Source: Actinoallomurus vinaceus
Lineage (GTDB): Bacteria > Actinomycetota > Actinomycetes > Streptosporangiales > Streptosporangiaceae
Reading direction: 5' to 3'
NCBI RefSeq assembly: GCF_039542055.1
Contig: NZ_BAABHK010000007.1
Location: forward strand, 426,847-490,846
DNA length: 64,000 nucleotides
Shown here: positions 49,404 through 57,901 of the stretch, piece after piece
How the letters are laid out: every line of letters begins with the position of its first letter
How positions within the stretch are numbered: position 1 is the stretch's first letter
Made by a program: the position numbers and the translations under genes
Notes under the pieces: generated by a model
Told to the model about the DNA's origin: nothing
The model's input: the letters and a program-made list of their open reading frames with translations, nothing else
Database searches by the model: none

Positions 49404-50675
49404 ATGCCGAACCTGGTCGTCGTGTACGACGAGGGGTCCGCCAACCCGATGGAGATCCGCACCGGTCTCGCCCGGCTGGGCGACGTCACCTTCGTCCTGC
49501 CGCCCTCGGCCCACAACGACCGTCTCGCACCGTTGCTCCGTGAACTCGGCGCGGTCGTCTCCCTTCCCGACGCCGAACCGGCCGCGATCGAAGAGGTCGC
49601 GCGGCTGGATCCCGACGCGGTCCTGACCTTCAGCGAACGCCGAGTGCGGCTGACCGCCGCGCTCACCGAACGATTCGGGCTCCCCGGTCACCGGAAGACC
49701 ACGGCCGTACTGCTCACCGACAAGTTCCGCCAGCGTGAACGCCTCCGGGACGCCGGCGTCGACCCCATCCGAAGTGCCGTTCTCACCAGGCCGGAGGATT
49801 GGCCGCGATGCGTCCGGGACGTCGGCCTGCCCGCCGTCCTCAAGCCCTTGGTCGGCGAGGGCAGCCGCAGCACCTACCTCCTCGAGGACGAGAGGGACGG
49901 GCTGCGCCTGATGCGGGAGCAGTCCGGCCCCGTGGTGCTCGAGCAGTACCTGCGAGGCCGGGAGAGCGGCCCGTTCGGAGATTACGTGTCGGTGGAGAGC
50001 GTGATCTCCCATGGCCGCGTGTCACATATCGCGGTCACCGGAAAGTATCCGCTGCTCCCGCCGTTCCGGGAGACCGGCGCGTTCTGGCCGTCCAGCCTGC
50101 CGACGGCCGAATGCGACGCCCTTCGTGATCTCGTGGGCAAGGCGCTGGAAGCGCTCGGCGTCGATTCGGGAGTCACGCACACCGAGATCAAGCTCACCGA
50201 CGATGGTCCGCACATCATCGAGGTCAACGGCCGCGTGGGCGGCCATCTCACCGAGTTGTACCTCCGCGCTCTCGGCCTGGACCTGGTGGAGACGGCCGGA
50301 CGGACCGCGCTCGGAGAAGACGTCGGCCGCCACCCGGCTCCCGCGACGGGCGAGGTGTTCTTCCAGTACTTCAACCCCGCCCCCCGCCGTGCCGCGAAAC
50401 TGGCCGCGGCGAATGGGGCCGCGGAAGTCCGCAGGCTCCCGGGAATCGCCGCGTATCGCCGCCTCATCCAGCCCGGCGAGGTGGTCACGGACACCGTGAT
50501 GACCCAACGCCTCGACATCATCTCCGGGTCGGCTCCCGACCACCAGGCCATGTTCAAGATCCTGGATGACGCGTGTGACACGCTGAGCTTCTCTTTCGAG
50601 ACCGCTTCCGGCACCACGCGGATCCGCGCGAGCGAGCTTCGCGGTCACGGAGACGACATCCCCACCACATCCTGA
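49404..50675 (+). CDS. ATP-grasp amide ligase
   Basis: 423 residues. ATP-grasp folds: LPAVLKPLVGEGSRSTYLLE (ATP-binding loop), VVLEQYLRGRESGPFGDYVS, and IKLTDDGPHIIEVNGRVGGH (Mg/ATP-binding ExN motif). It belongs with bacterial L-amino acid ligases and dipeptide-forming enzymes, which make amide bonds from free carboxylates through acyl phosphate. AGAGGAGG lies upstream of ATG 49404. Divergent from the adenylation gene and sharing its operators, it should join the threonine-derived or isocyanide-derived units. Confidence 0.9.
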   Translation: MPNLVVVYDEGSANPMEIRTGLARLGDVTFVLPPSAHNDRLAPLLRELGAVVSLPDAEPAAIEEVARLDPDAVLTFSERRVRLTAALTERFGLPGHRKTTAVLLTDKFRQRERLRDAGVDPIRSAVLTRPEDWPRCVRDVGLPAVLKPLVGEGSRSTYLLEDERDGLRLMREQSGPVVLEQYLRGRESGPFGDYVSVESVISHGRVSHIAVTGKYPLLPPFRETGAFWPSSLPTAECDALRDLVGKALEALGVDSGVTHTEIKLTDDGPHIIEVNGRVGGHLTELYLRALGLDLVETAGRTALGEDVGRHPAPATGEVFFQYFNPAPRRAAKLAAANGAAEVRRLPGIAAYRRLIQPGEVVTDTVMTQRLDIISGSAPDHQAMFKILDDACDTLSFSFETASGTTRIRASELRGHGDDIPTTS

Positions 50676-50794
50676 ACATTGAGGTTCGCGGATACACGGC
50701 GGCGCGAACGCCCCTATGACGACGGAACGACTCGGGATATCCGAGATGGTGCGCCGCGGCAGGCCCGCTCGGCCGAATGGACGAGGCATAATCG

Positions 50795-51373
50795 ATGAGT
50801 GTGGACGTGCTCTTCGATTCCCCGGTCGTACGGGTGCGGCAGCCTGGGAAAATTCTGCCCACCCAGGCGAGATACGAGATCTTTGACGACAAGCGCAACC
50901 ACTTGGCGTCGGCCACCGAAACCGACAGGCGCACGCGCCTGCAAATACTGAAGGCGACGCTGCCCACCGCGCCGCCGGCGGGCGCCCGGATCCTCACGGT
51001 CACGGCGGCCGACGAGGAGCCGATCCTGCTCCTGACCCGGCATCCGGACGGGCGGCTCACCGAGATACACCAGCCGGACGGCGGCCTGGTCGGCCGGATC
51101 CTCGCGACCGGGACCACCCGCCATTACAGCCTCACCGACGACCAGGAGCAGGTCGTGGCGGAGATCGTCGGGGAGTTGTCGCTCAAGCATTTCAGGGTCA
51201 CCGGGCCCTCGGGCGCGCGGGTCGCCCACCTGAGCAAGACCTGGGCGGGGCCCAAGGAATGGCTCACGCCTGCCGACAACTACAAGGTGACGTTCTCCGG
51301 CCCCGCGCCCGAGCCGGCCCGCACGCTGATCGTCATGACGACGATCGTGCTCGACCTGGCACTGTACGAATAG
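50795..51373 (+). CDS. LURP-one-related/tubby-like protein
   Basis: 192 residues. VVRVRQPGKILPTQARYEIF, LKHFRVTGPSGARVAHLSKT and NYKVTF follow the LURP-one-related (phospholipid scramblase-like) barrel. Role in bacteria is unknown. A CATAAT box (50787-50792) overlaps the ATG region, so the real start might be GTG 50801 on a leaderless mRNA. It may be a cluster neighbour rather than a member. Confidence 0.75.
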   Translation: MSVDVLFDSPVVRVRQPGKILPTQARYEIFDDKRNHLASATETDRRTRLQILKATLPTAPPAGARILTVTAADEEPILLLTRHPDGRLTEIHQPDGGLVGRILATGTTRHYSLTDDQEQVVAEIVGELSLKHFRVTGPSGARVAHLSKTWAGPKEWLTPADNYKVTFSGPAPEPARTLIVMTTIVLDLALYE

Positions 51374-51580
51374 GGTTCTGCGGCGCGTTTTCGGCGGCCT
51401 CGCTCGTGGAATGATTCCGATTCGTAAGTCACGGCGGGCATACAGCCTATATTGCGGCGGATCAGTGATCTTGATCCACAATTCGACGGATGTGGCAACT
51501 TACCGCAAATAGCCGCGTTTGCGACGGTGCAGGCCTACGGTGTGATCGATGTCCGTGACCACTGCGCCAGGAGATTCTCG

Positions 51581-51688
51581 ATGACCGACGGCACTTCCCC
51601 GTCGCGGCCGGCTGCGAAGATCGACACGTCCCGGCCGCATTCCGCCCGGATCTGGAACTACTGGCTCGGCGGCAAGGACAACAACTGA
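51581..51688 (+). pseudogene. N-terminal fragment of a DUF574 SAM-dependent methyltransferase, split by a mobile island
   Basis: AGGAG at 51569-51573 and ATG 51581 start a protein with IDTSRPHSARIWNYWLGGKD and N, the family's N-terminal signature. The chain ends one codon after the island junction. The rest of the gene resumes at 57141-57149 (MDNYPVDRQ) on the far side. Confidence 0.88.
51676..51682. other. Left attachment site (attL) core
   Basis: GGACAAC here is repeated at 57143-57149. It lies in the GGKDN codons of the methyltransferase. The core is short, so exact ends are uncertain by a few bases. Confidence 0.65.
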
Positions 51689-52336
51689 CCTACGGCTGGC
51701 CTGGGCGTTCCTGGCCGTTCCGGCGCAATCCGGTGCGGTGGTGTCTGTCCAGGCCAGTCGACGTTTTGAGGGTCCTGGCGTGCGTGTCCGTTCCGGTCCG
51801 CTGGGGTGCGCTCCGGCCCGTTCGGATGACGTGGTGGTGACAGGGCGGCGGGCTGGTCATCGCGCGTCATCTGGTGTGTTGACCCGTGACGGCGGGGTGC
51901 TGCCGGATCGGCTCAGGCGGCGCGGGAGCTGGGCGGGTGGGCGGGACGGTAAGGGAGGGCGGACCGGGGCGGCCGACGGCGCGGCTTGCGGTGAGGGCGG
52001 GGGCGCGTAGCCTCGCCGGGGCGAACGGGCACGGCTTGCTGCTGCCCGCAATGACCGAGTGTGCGCCCCCGTAGGAGGCTCGCCGCAAGCCGCGACGGCG
52101 GACGCTTTGGGCCACCCGGCTGGGCCGTGAGCTTGGGACGCCTCGCGGGTTGCTCAACCGGCGCTCCCGGGTCGGCTTCGCGTCTGACCTTTTGATCAGC
52201 GTTCGGGAATGCCGCCGCAGGATGATCTTGTTGGTCCGGAAGGATTGGTTGATCATCGATCCTGCTGTGGATCGATGCCGAACGCTTACGGGAGTGGATC
52301 GAACGACTACCGTTGGCCTGCTTGATCGGAGAAGAA
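51689..52336. other. Left part of the island, no gene recognised
   Basis: 648 bp, GC-rich then AT-richer. It contains a 9-bp-stem dyad at 52254-52277 (CATCGATCC and GGATCGATG around six bases), perhaps an operator or a recombination-related site. Short ORFs lack support. Confidence 0.5.
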
Positions 52337-53260
52337 ATGTCCGAAGACACGGGAACGCTCAGGCCTAGGTGTCTGGCATCTGGGCGCTTTGACGGTCCGC
52401 CGTCGGCCGACAGACGCGGTGACCGGATGATCTACCGGGATGCCGTCGTGGCGCATGTGGATGGATTCCGCCCGCTACTGCTTGACTTGGTAACGCCCGT
52501 CGGCGGCGGACCGGTCCCGGTGGTCTTGTGGATCCATGGCGGAGCTTGGATGCGTGGGACCAATAAGCCGTACCCCACGCCGGTTCCGGTGGATCTCATC
52601 CGAGACGGTCTGCTGGACGCTGGCATCGCTGTCGCCAGTGTCCAGTACAGACTCAGCGCAGAGGCGATTTTTCCCGCCCAGTTGTACGACGTGAAGGCTG
52701 CCGTGCGCTGGCTGCGTCACCACGCGGTCGAGCTTGGACTTGATTCTGGTCGATTCGGGGCCTGGGGTGACTCGGCCGGTGGGCATCTCGCTGCTCTGCT
52801 TGCTGTCACCGGGCATCGCGGGGACCTTGAGGGCGATCTAGGTGTGACGGGTGTGAGCAGCGCCGTTCAGGCCTGTGTCGACTGGTACGGTCCAGCGCAT
52901 TTGGCCAGTATGCAGGCTCAGTCGCATCCGCTGGCGACCGATGACTATGATGCTCCCGACTCAGTTGTATCCCGCTTGCTCGGTGCGCCGGTGCAGACGG
53001 TGCTGGAGCGCGCCGCCATCGCCAGTCCGGTCACGCACGTGTCTTCCGGAGCAGCGCCGATTTTGATAATTCATGGCGTCGAAGATCGGCTCGTTCCGGT
53101 CGATCAGAGCAGGATGCTCGCCGATGCCTACGACCGCGCAGGTGCGAACGCTCGATTTACGCCTATTGATAATGCCGATCACGTTTTCGAGGGTGTTGAC
53201 CATCGCCCGCTGGTCAAAGCCAGCGTTGACTTCCTCTCAACAGCGCTACGGGTGGAGTGA
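52337..53260 (+). CDS. Island alpha/beta hydrolase (HSL/BD-FAE esterase-like)
   Basis: 307 residues. The HGG motif (WIHGGAWMRG), GDSAGGHLAALLAVTG (nucleophile Ser), IIHGVEDRLVP (Asp) and DHVFEGVDH (His) place it in the hormone-sensitive lipase/kynurenine formamidase-like group. ATG 52337 follows GGAGAAGAA. Codon use is AT-richer than the chromosome. It is a cargo gene of the island, since it has no link to mobility. Confidence 0.87.
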   Translation: MSEDTGTLRPRCLASGRFDGPPSADRRGDRMIYRDAVVAHVDGFRPLLLDLVTPVGGGPVPVVLWIHGGAWMRGTNKPYPTPVPVDLIRDGLLDAGIAVASVQYRLSAEAIFPAQLYDVKAAVRWLRHHAVELGLDSGRFGAWGDSAGGHLAALLAVTGHRGDLEGDLGVTGVSSAVQACVDWYGPAHLASMQAQSHPLATDDYDAPDSVVSRLLGAPVQTVLERAAIASPVTHVSSGAAPILIIHGVEDRLVPVDQSRMLADAYDRAGANARFTPIDNADHVFEGVDHRPLVKASVDFLSTALRVE

Positions 53261-53768
53261 ACGAGCGTTTGTACAGGGCCTGAGCCGGTCCTACGGACGC
53301 TGGCGCGGCGGTCGGGCTGCGGTTCGTGTCTGGGACGGAGGGCGGGGTGGCAGGCCGCCGGGACGGGCGAGGACGGCGCGGAGCGCCGCCCGCAGCCCGG
53401 ATTCCGGCGGCCCTGCCGATTCCCGCCCGGCCGTTCTCTGACTACGGGAGGTGAGGCCGGTTGATGGCCGTAGGCCACCCCGTAGGGGCGAGCGAAGCGA
53501 AGTCTGCCGGCGTCGCCGTCCTCGCAGGTTGCGCGCCTGTGGCGCGCCTTGACCCTGTAGGGAAAATCCTCACACGCCGGATATAGCCCTTGGCTGGCCG
53601 CTCGCGCATCGCGCGCCGTCTGGGCAGACCATACGGGCGGGTACTGGCCTTCGCATCGGCGAAGGCTGTGTCACTCGGCTTCTGTGTCGTTCCGGCCGAT
53701 GACGCCGACCTCAACGCAGTCACTGCCCTGCTGGGTGCCGCTGTAGCTGCTCTTTCGGTACGGCTCGA
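53261..53768. other. 508-bp gap in the island
   Basis: No gene recognised. An 8-bp stem hairpin is at 53647-53666 (GCCTTCGC, ATCG, GCGAAGGC). The stretch from 53460 is GC-poorer and may hold decayed sequence. Confidence 0.4.
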
Positions 53769-54581
53769 TCATTGGTATAGCTCCATCTTTTTACGAATAA
53801 GCTCTTTGGACTGGTCGTCGTTTAGGGCTTTGAGCCCTATTCGGTCGTAGCGGTCGAGGTACGGGCGCGCTTCGAGTGAATAAACGAGCCTTCCTTGTCC
53901 GGGTGACTCTGTATAGGCGACATCGCCGGTCGCATTGGACAGTACCTTGAAACTACCATCTAGCCCCATATAGGCCCCGACTGACCTGGGGACTACCCGA
54001 ATCCCGACGTTGGGCTTGTCTGCGAGTTCGAGCAGATGTGCCAGTTGCTCCCGCATGACCTCGGGGCCGCCGACCGGCCACTCAAGGACCGTCTCGGCGA
54101 TGATCACCCACAGCAGCGGGGGGTTCTTCCTGGTGAGGATGGCCTGTCGGCTCATGCGTTCCTCGACGGCTGCCTGCGCTGCTTCCTCGGTAGCGCCACC
54201 GGCGAGCGCGAGGGCGTGTGTGTACTCCGGGGTCTGGAGCAAGCCGGGGATGACCACCGCCTCGAAGATCCGGATCGTTGAGGCTGTCGCCTCGATGTCG
54301 CGATGCTCCTTGCTCCATTGCCCGTCCGGCTCCCGGAGCGCGTGAACCACGAGGTGGGTGAACAAACCGCCGGTTTCTAGCGCTTCGTCCGCAAGGGCTG
54401 CTTGTTTCGGATCAAGCTTGAGAGTGTTCGATTCGATCCGAGAAACAGTCGAGCGGACGCATCCGATCCTCTGGCCTAGTTGTGTGCCCGTGAGTCCTGC
54501 TTGTTCTCGACGTCTCCGCAGCTCAACGGCGATTAACGCCCACAGCGAGGCTAGCGGGTCCGGTTGCGGCCTGGTGTTCAT
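53769..54581 (-). CDS. XRE-family regulator with DUF5753, island-encoded
   Basis: 270 residues. HTH: LRRRREQAGLTGTQLGQRIG, CVRSTVSRIESN. DUF5753 covers about 85-270 (EAVVIPGLLQTPEYTHALAL, AILTRKNPPLLWVIIAET). ATG 54581 has GGAGGG 8 nt upstream and is preferred over the longer frame. It is divergent from the ATPase-fold gene, with TGTTTC repeats in between that probably serve as its operator. Confidence 0.9.
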   Translation of the reverse strand: MNTRPQPDPLASLWALIAVELRRRREQAGLTGTQLGQRIGCVRSTVSRIESNTLKLDPKQAALADEALETGGLFTHLVVHALREPDGQWSKEHRDIEATASTIRIFEAVVIPGLLQTPEYTHALALAGGATEEAAQAAVEERMSRQAILTRKNPPLLWVIIAETVLEWPVGGPEVMREQLAHLLELADKPNVGIRVVPRSVGAYMGLDGSFKVLSNATGDVAYTESPGQGRLVYSLEARPYLDRYDRIGLKALNDDQSKELIRKKMELYQ

Positions 54582-54595
54582 CCGTTGACCCTCCG

Positions 54596-54629
54596 TGTTT
54601 CGATGTGTTTCTGATGTTTCTACGAAACA
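54596..54629. promoter_or_regulatory. TGTTTC repeat array, operator of the island XRE regulator
   Basis: TGTTTC occurs at 54596, 54606 and 54615, and the inverted GAAACA at 54624. Spacings of 10, 9 and 9 bp put all units on one face of the helix; the last two form a 6-3-6 dyad. Confidence 0.6.
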
Positions 54630-54698
54630 GTGCAATATTAACGCGGCAGGTCCAGTCTGGCCCTACGAACCTCGCAAGATACAGCCGGGAGGCTGGTC

Positions 54699-55106
54699 AT
54701 GGGTCAGACGGTCACGGAGCCAATCGGCGCCGACACACTCACCATCAACGCCGTCCCGGAACAGGCCAGCAAGGCTCGCGCCTTCGCGCGCGCAACCCTT
54801 CGCCGGTACGGCTGCAGCCCCAACTCGATCGACAATGGCGAGTTGATCGTCAGCGAGTTGACGACGAACGCGATCAACGCCGCCCCGGGGCAAAAGATAG
54901 AGATTTCTCTATTCCCGGTAGGTGAATTGATCGCCATCTACGTCTACGACCCCACAGACGACCTACCCAAACAGAAAACCGTGGGACCGGGCGACGAAAC
55001 CGGCCGCGGGATCCCCATCGTTAAGTATTGCTCGCGCCGTTCCGGTGTGTTCAAAAGCGTCTCGGGTGGAAAGGTCGTCTGGGCGATGATGGAGAGATAT
55101 TCGTGA
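54699..55106 (+). CDS. HATPase-fold protein (anti-sigma factor-like)
   Basis: 135 residues. N-box-like ELIVSELTTNAINAA and G-box-like PGDETGRGIPIVKYC define a GHKL ATP-binding fold, as in RsbW/SpoIIAB-type regulators common in actinomycetes. Beside an XRE-DUF5753 gene this pairing is frequent, but the partner sigma factor is not here. GGGAGG precedes ATG 54699. It overlaps the next gene by 4 bp (GTGA). Confidence 0.85.
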   Translation: MGQTVTEPIGADTLTINAVPEQASKARAFARATLRRYGCSPNSIDNGELIVSELTTNAINAAPGQKIEISLFPVGELIAIYVYDPTDDLPKQKTVGPGDETGRGIPIVKYCSRRSGVFKSVSGGKVVWAMMERYS

Positions 55107-55351
55107 TCGACGAAACTCTCACCATAGAACACCTCAAATCGCAGTTCGCCGAGTGGATCATTGCATATGACCCGTCAAGGCGCTGCTACTGGATTCTTAA
55201 CTGGCGCTACCCGATCGGATGGCGCGAGGTCAAGTCAATGCTCGCAATCGAAAGCGAGATACGCGGCATCGAAACCATATACCCCCGATACGTCGGCTCA
55301 TGGGAGAGAGATTCCCATGGTCTTCTGCGAGGATCGCAAGGCGTTGGATAG
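55103..55351 (+). CDS. Small island protein of unknown function
   Basis: 82 residues from GTG 55103, coupled to the HATPase gene by a GTGA overlap. IEHLKSQFAEWIIAYDPSRR, CYWILNWRYPIGWREVKSML; aromatic-rich. No family recognised. The coupling points to a partner of the HATPase protein. Confidence 0.6.
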   Translation: MIDETLTIEHLKSQFAEWIIAYDPSRRCYWILNWRYPIGWREVKSMLAIESEIRGIETIYPRYVGSWERDSHGLLRGSQGVG

Positions 55352-55526
55352 GGATAGCTACGCCCGAGAACTGGATGCCTTGCGGAAATTGCTCGGCGAA
55401 TGCGTGCCCGTAATTTGCTACGGCGTGTTGGATGTTTCGCCGGAACAGATAGCTCAAGACAGAGCGGACTACTTGGCGACACTGCGGGCTCGACGCACCG
55501 AGTCGCCAAACGAGACGGCTCCTTAA
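55317..55526 (+). CDS. Small island protein of unknown function, overlapping its neighbour
   Basis: 69 residues from ATG 55317; GGGAGAGAG lies upstream. It overlaps the 82-residue gene by 35 bp in a different frame. YARELDALRKLLGECVPVIC, YGVLDVSPEQIAQDRADYLA: helical and possibly a coiled-coil partner. Confidence 0.55.
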   Translation: MVFCEDRKALDRDSYARELDALRKLLGECVPVICYGVLDVSPEQIAQDRADYLATLRARRTESPNETAP

Positions 55527-55838
55527 CGTTGACGTTCGACCTGGCAGAGATCCGCGTGACCCTGCGTGGCCAGCGCGACGGCGCGTGCGGCGCGGTGACA
55601 GGGCCGCACAGGCAGGGCGCGCCGCGAAGCGGCACCACTTCAAGAAAGCCCAGGCAGGCAGTGGCGCACCCACGCTCAGCCCTACGGGTGGGTGGGCGGG
55701 CCACCCTCCGCACCGTCAACAATTCCACGGCCACAAATTGGCCGATTCTGGCATGGCAATAGAGACCCCTTCCTATTGATGACCTGCAGAAATCGGCAGA
55801 GAATTGTGTCAACAGGCGTCAACAAGGAACGGAGTGTC
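55527..55838. other. Intergenic region before the integrase
   Basis: 312 bp. GTCAACA occurs twice near 55807-55823 upstream of the integrase Shine-Dalgarno region (AAGGAACGGAG). No excisionase is seen. Confidence 0.45.
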
Positions 55839-57032
55839 ATGACAGACGAAATGCGGGACGGAATCCGTAAGGTCCTCCTCAAGCGGGAATCGAAGCGGGC
55901 CGGTAAAGACGTCTTCGCTTACAAGGTCCCTTATCGCGACGCGAACGGCAAGCAAACATCCGAGACCTTCGGCACGCTCAAGGAAGCCCAGGGATTCCGG
56001 AACAGAATCCGGCGTCAGCGGGATGAGGGCCTGCTGATCGACGCTAAAGCGGGCATGGTGTCCCTGGCCGAATACGCGGCCGCCTGGCTGGCGCGGGCGC
56101 GGGTCAAGCGGGATAGCACCTACGCCAATTACGAACGGCACCTACGGCTGTACATTCTTCCGGTGCTGGGCGGGCGGCAACTGCGGGCGGTTACCCGCGC
56201 GGACATCCAAGCGTTCGTCACCAAGATCCACACGGGCGGTCTCGCTCCCCGTACCGTCGCATCGGTGTACGTGACGGTGGCGGCGGTCTTCCGGGCCGCT
56301 CACCTGCTCGACAAGAAGATCACGGCATCCCCGTGCGTTGAGATCACCCTGCCCGAGATCCCCGACAAAGAGGTGGAGGTGCTGACCGTCGCTCAAGTGC
56401 GGGCGCTGGCTTCCGGGATACCGGAGCGGTACCGGGCGGCGGTCCTGCTGGCGGCCGGTGTCGGCCTGCGGGTCTCCGAAGTGCTGGGGCTGACCTGGGA
56501 TCGGGTCGACCTGGACGCGCGCACGGTCAAGGTCGACCGGCAGATCACTCCTCGGGGCATGTTCGGGCTGCCGAAAACCAAGCGTTCCAAGCGGGTCGTT
56601 CCCCTGCCTGACATGGTCGCTGACGCGCTGATCAAGCGTCGGGCGGACTTCCCTCCGAGGCGTCAAGATATCGCCCACACGGACGGCTCAACGGTTCACG
56701 GCGCGGAACTGGTGTTCACGCGGGCGAACGGCAAAGCGGGCAACCACCGTGATATGTCCCGCGCCATGCAGCTCGCTCGGGCTCGTGCGGGCCTGCCGGA
56801 CGCGGTCACCTTCCACACGCTCCGCCACACCTACGCCTCCCTCCAGATCGCCGCAGGAACGTCACTGACCGCGCTTCAACGGCGCATGGGGCACGGGTCC
56901 ATCCAAGTCACCTCCGACATCTACGGGCATCTCCTGCCCACCGAAGATGACCGGACCCGTTCCGCCATCGATGACGCCTTCTCCGGCGATGAACCGGACG
57001 ACGGCGCGGCGGGCGTACCAGCAAGCGTCTGA
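55839..57032 (+). CDS. int: Tyrosine site-specific recombinase (integrase)
   Basis: 397 residues. N-terminal arm-binding and SAM-like core-binding parts (SLAEYAAAWLARARVKRDST) and the catalytic domain with Arg in GVGLRVSEVLGL, HTLRHTYASL (HxxR), and GHGSIQVTSDIYGH (His and nucleophile Tyr). All key residues are present. The stop is 111 bp before the right junction, the usual position of an integrase beside its attP. It should integrate the element at GGACAAC in the DUF574 methyltransferase gene. Confidence 0.95.
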   Translation: MTDEMRDGIRKVLLKRESKRAGKDVFAYKVPYRDANGKQTSETFGTLKEAQGFRNRIRRQRDEGLLIDAKAGMVSLAEYAAAWLARARVKRDSTYANYERHLRLYILPVLGGRQLRAVTRADIQAFVTKIHTGGLAPRTVASVYVTVAAVFRAAHLLDKKITASPCVEITLPEIPDKEVEVLTVAQVRALASGIPERYRAAVLLAAGVGLRVSEVLGLTWDRVDLDARTVKVDRQITPRGMFGLPKTKRSKRVVPLPDMVADALIKRRADFPPRRQDIAHTDGSTVHGAELVFTRANGKAGNHRDMSRAMQLARARAGLPDAVTFHTLRHTYASLQIAAGTSLTALQRRMGHGSIQVTSDIYGHLLPTEDDRTRSAIDDAFSGDEPDDGAAGVPASV

Positions 57033-57140
57033 CCTGCATAAACGCAGTGAGGTGACAAAGTGATGACGCGGTCCGGCTACCTCCACGTAGGGCAAGCCTT
57101 CTACCTGCGGAAACACGGTCATGCCGCGTCAACGGGACAC

Positions 57141-57856
57141 ATGGACAACTACCCGGTGGACCGCCAGGTCGGCGACGAGATCAAGCGGCTCCATCCCGGC
57201 ATCATCACGTACGCGCTGGCCGACCGGGCCTTCCTCGGCCGCGCCGTGCGGTACCTCGCGGAGGAGGCGGGGATCCGCCAGTTCCTCGACATCGGCACCG
57301 GACTGCCCACCGTCGACAACACCCATGAGGTCGCCCAGCGGGTCGCGCCCGAGTCCCGGATCGTGTACGCCGACAACGACCCTCTCGTGCTCGTCCACGC
57401 CCAGGCCCTGCTCAGAGCACCCCCGAGGGCACCACCGACTACATCGACGCCGACCTGCACGACCCGGACGCGATCCTGACCGCCGCCGGCAAGACCCTCG
57501 ACTTCGACCGCCCGATCGCGGTCATGCTGCTGGGCATCGTCAACTTCATCGGCGACCTCGACGAGGCGAACGCGATCGTACGGCGGCTCGTGGACGCCGT
57601 ACCGGCCGGCAGCCACCTGGCCGTCTCCCACACCACGTACGGCCCGGCGATGGACGCCGCCGTGGAGTACTGGAACCGCTTCGGCACGCCCAAGCTCACC
57701 CAGCGCACGCCCGAGCAGATCGCGGGGTTCTTCGACGGGATGGACCTGCTGGAGCCGGGCATCGTGTCCTGCTCGCGATGGCGGCCCGAGGCCGAGCCGT
57801 GGGGCGCGCCCGAGGAGGTCGACCTCTTCTGCGGAGTCGCCCGCAAACGCCGGTGA
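57141..57856 (+). pseudogene. C-terminal part of the interrupted DUF574 methyltransferase, with a frameshift
   Basis: From the right junction, DNYPVDRQVGDEIKRLHPGI, FLDIGTGLPTVDNTHEVAQR (motif I) and VYADNDPLVLVHAQALL are read in one frame. Near 57418 the frame must change by one nucleotide to read TPEGTTDYIDADLHDPDAIL and on to VDLFCGVARKRR. The gene is thus split by the island and also shifted by a missing base, or the base is a sequencing error. ATG 57141 sits on the junction and could restart translation. Confidence 0.87.
57143..57149. other. Right attachment site (attR) core
   Basis: GGACAAC, in the same codons (GGC/ATG GAC AAC) as the left copy at 51676-51682. Confidence 0.65.
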
Positions 57857-57901
57857 TCGCGCGACACCTCAGGGGCTCCGGACGGCCTGGGCAACGACGC
57901 C

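Larger units (their letters stand above)
51676..57149 (+). mobile_element. 5.5-kb integrated genetic island with tyrosine integrase
   Basis: The element is bounded by GGACAAC copies and joins the two parts of one methyltransferase gene. It holds an alpha/beta hydrolase, an XRE-DUF5753 regulator, an ATPase-fold protein, two small proteins and an integrase at its right end. It is visibly less GC-rich than the flanks. No replication, transfer or excisionase gene is recognised, so it is an integrated island rather than a proven ICE; it may need a helper to move. Confidence 0.8.

Noticed and set aside
47745..50012. Longer adenylation protein starting at 50012
   Set aside because: The added residues overlap the ATP-grasp gene antisense and show no domain; homology starts at ATG 49262.
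41688..50675. A complete NRPS assembly line
   Set aside because: No condensation domain is present and only one adenylation and one carrier domain are seen, so I call it NRPS-like.
50731..50745. CTCGG/CCGAG dyad before the LURP-like gene
   Set aside because: Only five base pairs with an imperfect centre; too weak to call an operator.
51676..57149. Integration in a tRNA gene or a conjugative element (ICE)
   Set aside because: No tRNA is found at either end, and no transfer, replication or relaxase gene is recognisable.
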